Below are positions 6,187-7,601 of a stretch of 7,601 nucleotides of DNA, in pieces. The first letter of the stretch is position 1. Each line of letters starts with the position of its first letter. The notes below the pieces were generated by a model. The model saw only the letters and a list, made by a program, of their open reading frames with translations, was not told where the DNA came from and searched no databases. The stretch covers positions 1-7,601 of the forward strand of contig CAMLHT010000193.1 of assembly GCA_946479895.1 (NCBI GenBank). The letters run 5' to 3'. Source of the DNA: an uncultured Gemmatimonadota bacterium. Lineage in GTDB: Bacteria > Gemmatimonadota > Gemmatimonadetes > Gemmatimonadales > Gemmatimonadaceae. The position numbers and the translations under genes are program-made.

Positions 6187-7475
6187 ACCCGATGATCATG
6201 CGCTCATTGCGTCTCGCACTCGCCGCCGCCCTCCTCGCAAGCCCGCTCGCCGCGCAGGAGGACATGTTCCTTCGCGCGAACCCGTCCATGACGCCGCGGC
6301 TCAAGGCGGCGCTCGACCTGATCAAGGCAGACAACGCGTGGACGCTGGAGCAGCAGCGGACGATCTGCGAGATCCCGGCGCCGCCGTTCAAGGAGCAGGC
6401 GCGGGGCCTCGAGATGAAGCGGCGCTTCGAGGCGCTCGGCTACCGGACGCGGATCGACTCGGTCGGCAACGTGATCGCCGAGCGGCCGGGTGACGGAGCG
6501 TGGCCGACGCTGGTGGTGGCCGGGCACCTGGACACTGTCTTCCCGGAGGGGACCGACGTCACCGTCAAGACGACGGGTACGCGCATGAAGGGACCCGGCA
6601 TCGGCGATGACTGCCGCGGGCTCGCCGTGCTCCTGAGCGTCGCCCGCGCGTACCAGCAGTCGAAGATCGAGAACCGCGGCCGCATCATCTTCGTCGCCGA
6701 CGTGGGCGAGGAAGGGCCCGGCAACCTGCGCGGGATGAAGCACCTCTTCCAGCACTCGCTCAAGGATTCCGTCGACGCCTTCATCTCCGTGGATGGCGGC
6801 GGCGCGATCTCCGACGTCACCGCCCACGCGGTCGGCAGCGTCCGGTACAAGGTCACCTTCAAGGGGCCCGGCGGTCACAGCTACGGCGCCTTCGGCACGC
6901 CCAACCCGATCCACGCGCTCGGTCGCGCGATCGCGATGATCGGCGACCTCACCGTTCCGTCGAGCCCGAAGACGACCTTCAACGTCGGCATCATCGAGGG
7001 CGGCACGTCCGTCAACTCCATTCCGTTCGAGGGCTCGGCGCAGATCGACATGCGGTCGGTGTCGGAGGTCGAGCTCCAGAAGGTGAACGCGCAGGTCCTG
7101 GCCGTCCTCGCGCGGGCTCGCGACGCCGAGAACGCCCGGTGGAACGCGACGGACCCGAAGCGGCAGATCTCGTTCGTGATCGACACGATCGGGATCCGCC
7201 CGGCGAACAGCGCGCAGCACGAGCGCACTCCGATCGTCGCCGCCGCGCAGGCCGCGGCGAAGCAGCTCGGCCTGCCTCCCCTGCGCCTGGTCGCCACCTC
7301 CACCGACGCGAACTTCCCGATGAGCATCGGCGTCCCGGCCATCACGGTGAACGGCGGCGGCGACGAGAGCGGATCGCACTCCCTCGACGAGTGGTACGAC
7401 GATGGCCCCGACGGCTGGCTCGGCCCGCAGTTCACGGCGGTCCTGATCGCGATCATCGTCGGCCTGAAGGGCTGA
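6183..7475 (+). CDS. Exported M20-family zinc metallopeptidase
   Basis: This is a predicted two-zinc exopeptidase, 430 aa, probably releasing residues from small peptides outside the cytoplasm. Residues 1-24 are a Sec signal (MRSLR, LALAAALLAS, then PLAAQ with likely cleavage before Gln25). M20 residues are all present: His115 and Asp117 in GHLDTV, Asp142 in GIGDDCRG as bridging ligand, Glu176/Glu177 in GEEG (catalytic base and ligand), Asp204 in ISVDGGG and His399 in GSHSLDEW. The dimerisation/lid domain lies about 215-330, with GPGGHSYGAFG at 228-238. Asp204 in VDGGG resembles PepT-type aminopeptidases rather than the Glu of carboxypeptidase G2; the exact substrate is unknown. The ATG at 6183 is chosen for the ATGA overlap with the lipoprotein stop. 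ATGs at 6192 and 6198 are alternatives, since no strong ribosome site distinguishes them. Confidence 0.92.
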   Translation: MNPMIMRSLRLALAAALLASPLAAQEDMFLRANPSMTPRLKAALDLIKADNAWTLEQQRTICEIPAPPFKEQARGLEMKRRFEALGYRTRIDSVGNVIAERPGDGAWPTLVVAGHLDTVFPEGTDVTVKTTGTRMKGPGIGDDCRGLAVLLSVARAYQQSKIENRGRIIFVADVGEEGPGNLRGMKHLFQHSLKDSVDAFISVDGGGAISDVTAHAVGSVRYKVTFKGPGGHSYGAFGTPNPIHALGRAIAMIGDLTVPSSPKTTFNVGIIEGGTSVNSIPFEGSAQIDMRSVSEVELQKVNAQVLAVLARARDAENARWNATDPKRQISFVIDTIGIRPANSAQHERTPIVAAAQAAAKQLGLPPLRLVATSTDANFPMSIGVPAITVNGGGDESGSHSLDEWYDDGPDGWLGPQFTAVLIAIIVGLKG

Positions 7476-7494
7476 ACGCTGTCATCGATAGGGC

Positions 7495-7601
7495 TGTCAT
7501 CCTGAGCGAAGCGAGGGAACTGCTTCCCGTTTTCAAAAAGAAGGCAGCGAGGGAAGTGCTATTGCAAATAAAATCAGAAGCCTCCCGTAGCTCAGTATGA
7601 A
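7495..7601. repeat. Degenerate intergenic repeat with terminal inverted repeats
   Basis: The left end TCATCCTGAGC (7497-7507) matches the complement of GCTCAGTATGA (7590-7600) at 10 of 11 positions. The left end continues as GAAGCGAGGGAACTGCT, and AGCGAGGGAAGTGCT recurs at 7547-7561, so part of the unit is duplicated. CTGCTTC (7520-7526) can pair with GAAGGCAG (7540-7547), leaving one bulged G. From about 7530 on, the DNA is much richer in A and T than the rest of the window. From memory, TCATCCTGAGCGAAGCGA is a very common intergenic repeat in Acidobacteriota and related phyla; this has not been searched. The element begins about 20 nt after the peptidase stop, and no gene is seen here. Confidence 0.6.
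7515..7534 (+). terminator. Possible weak terminator after the peptidase gene
   Basis: GGGAA (7515-7519), loop CTGC, TTCCC (7524-7528), followed by GTTTTC. The stem is only 5 bp and the T-tract short, and it lies inside the repeat element, so termination of the wtp operon here is only a suggestion. Confidence 0.25.

Noticed and set aside
6204..7379. Minus-strand ORF opposite the M20 peptidase gene
   Set aside because: It is an Arg/Asp/Val-rich shadow of a gene that keeps every M20 zinc ligand.
7582..7601. 5' end of a tRNA gene (CCCGTAGCTCAG resembles an acceptor plus D-stem)
   Set aside because: The D-loop lacks the GG pair, the window ends before any check is possible, and the sequence is better explained as the inverted end of the repeat at 7495-7601.

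Overview
The window is GC-rich (very roughly two thirds G+C by eye) and densely packed, with most neighbouring genes touching or overlapping. Protein style, codon use and the intergenic repeats suggest a soil- or sediment-type bacterium such as a member of Gemmatimonadota or Acidobacteriota. That placement is an inference from general resemblance; there is no marker gene here to prove it.

Layout. Bases 1-442 contain no convincing gene but carry two about 137-bp quasi-palindromes (41-177 and 272-407) in opposite orientation. Bases 443-2765, on the minus strand, are a two-gene ABC-2 type exporter of the NatA/NatB (YhaQ/YhaP-like) class, with the ATPase gene first and the permease overlapping its end. 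A short divergent intergenic region (about 2766-2815) separates this from a plus-strand operon. The operon runs wtpA (2816), wtpB (3717), wtpC (4532), a small putative lipoprotein of unknown function (5608) and an exported M20-family metallopeptidase (6183-7475). Junctions are 1 nt, ATGA overlap, 2 nt and ATGA overlap, so all five are probably co-transcribed and translationally coupled. The last about 105 bases (7495-7601) hold a degenerate, AT-richer repeat with terminal inverted repeats.

How it works together. WtpA is a binding lipoprotein for tungstate or molybdate, WtpB the six-helix permease and WtpC the ATPase with a C-terminal TOBE/Mop-like domain. Together they would supply Mo or W for a cofactor enzyme that is not encoded in this window. 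The NatA/NatB-like exporter is a separate divergent unit of unknown substrate. Why a lipoprotein and a peptidase are coupled to oxyanion uptake is not evident from sequence.

The most unusual signal is non-coding. The two palindromes at the left edge differ from each other, but four differences occur as matched pairs on both arms, so base pairing is kept. They also share an asymmetric internal loop that shows one copy is flipped relative to the other.
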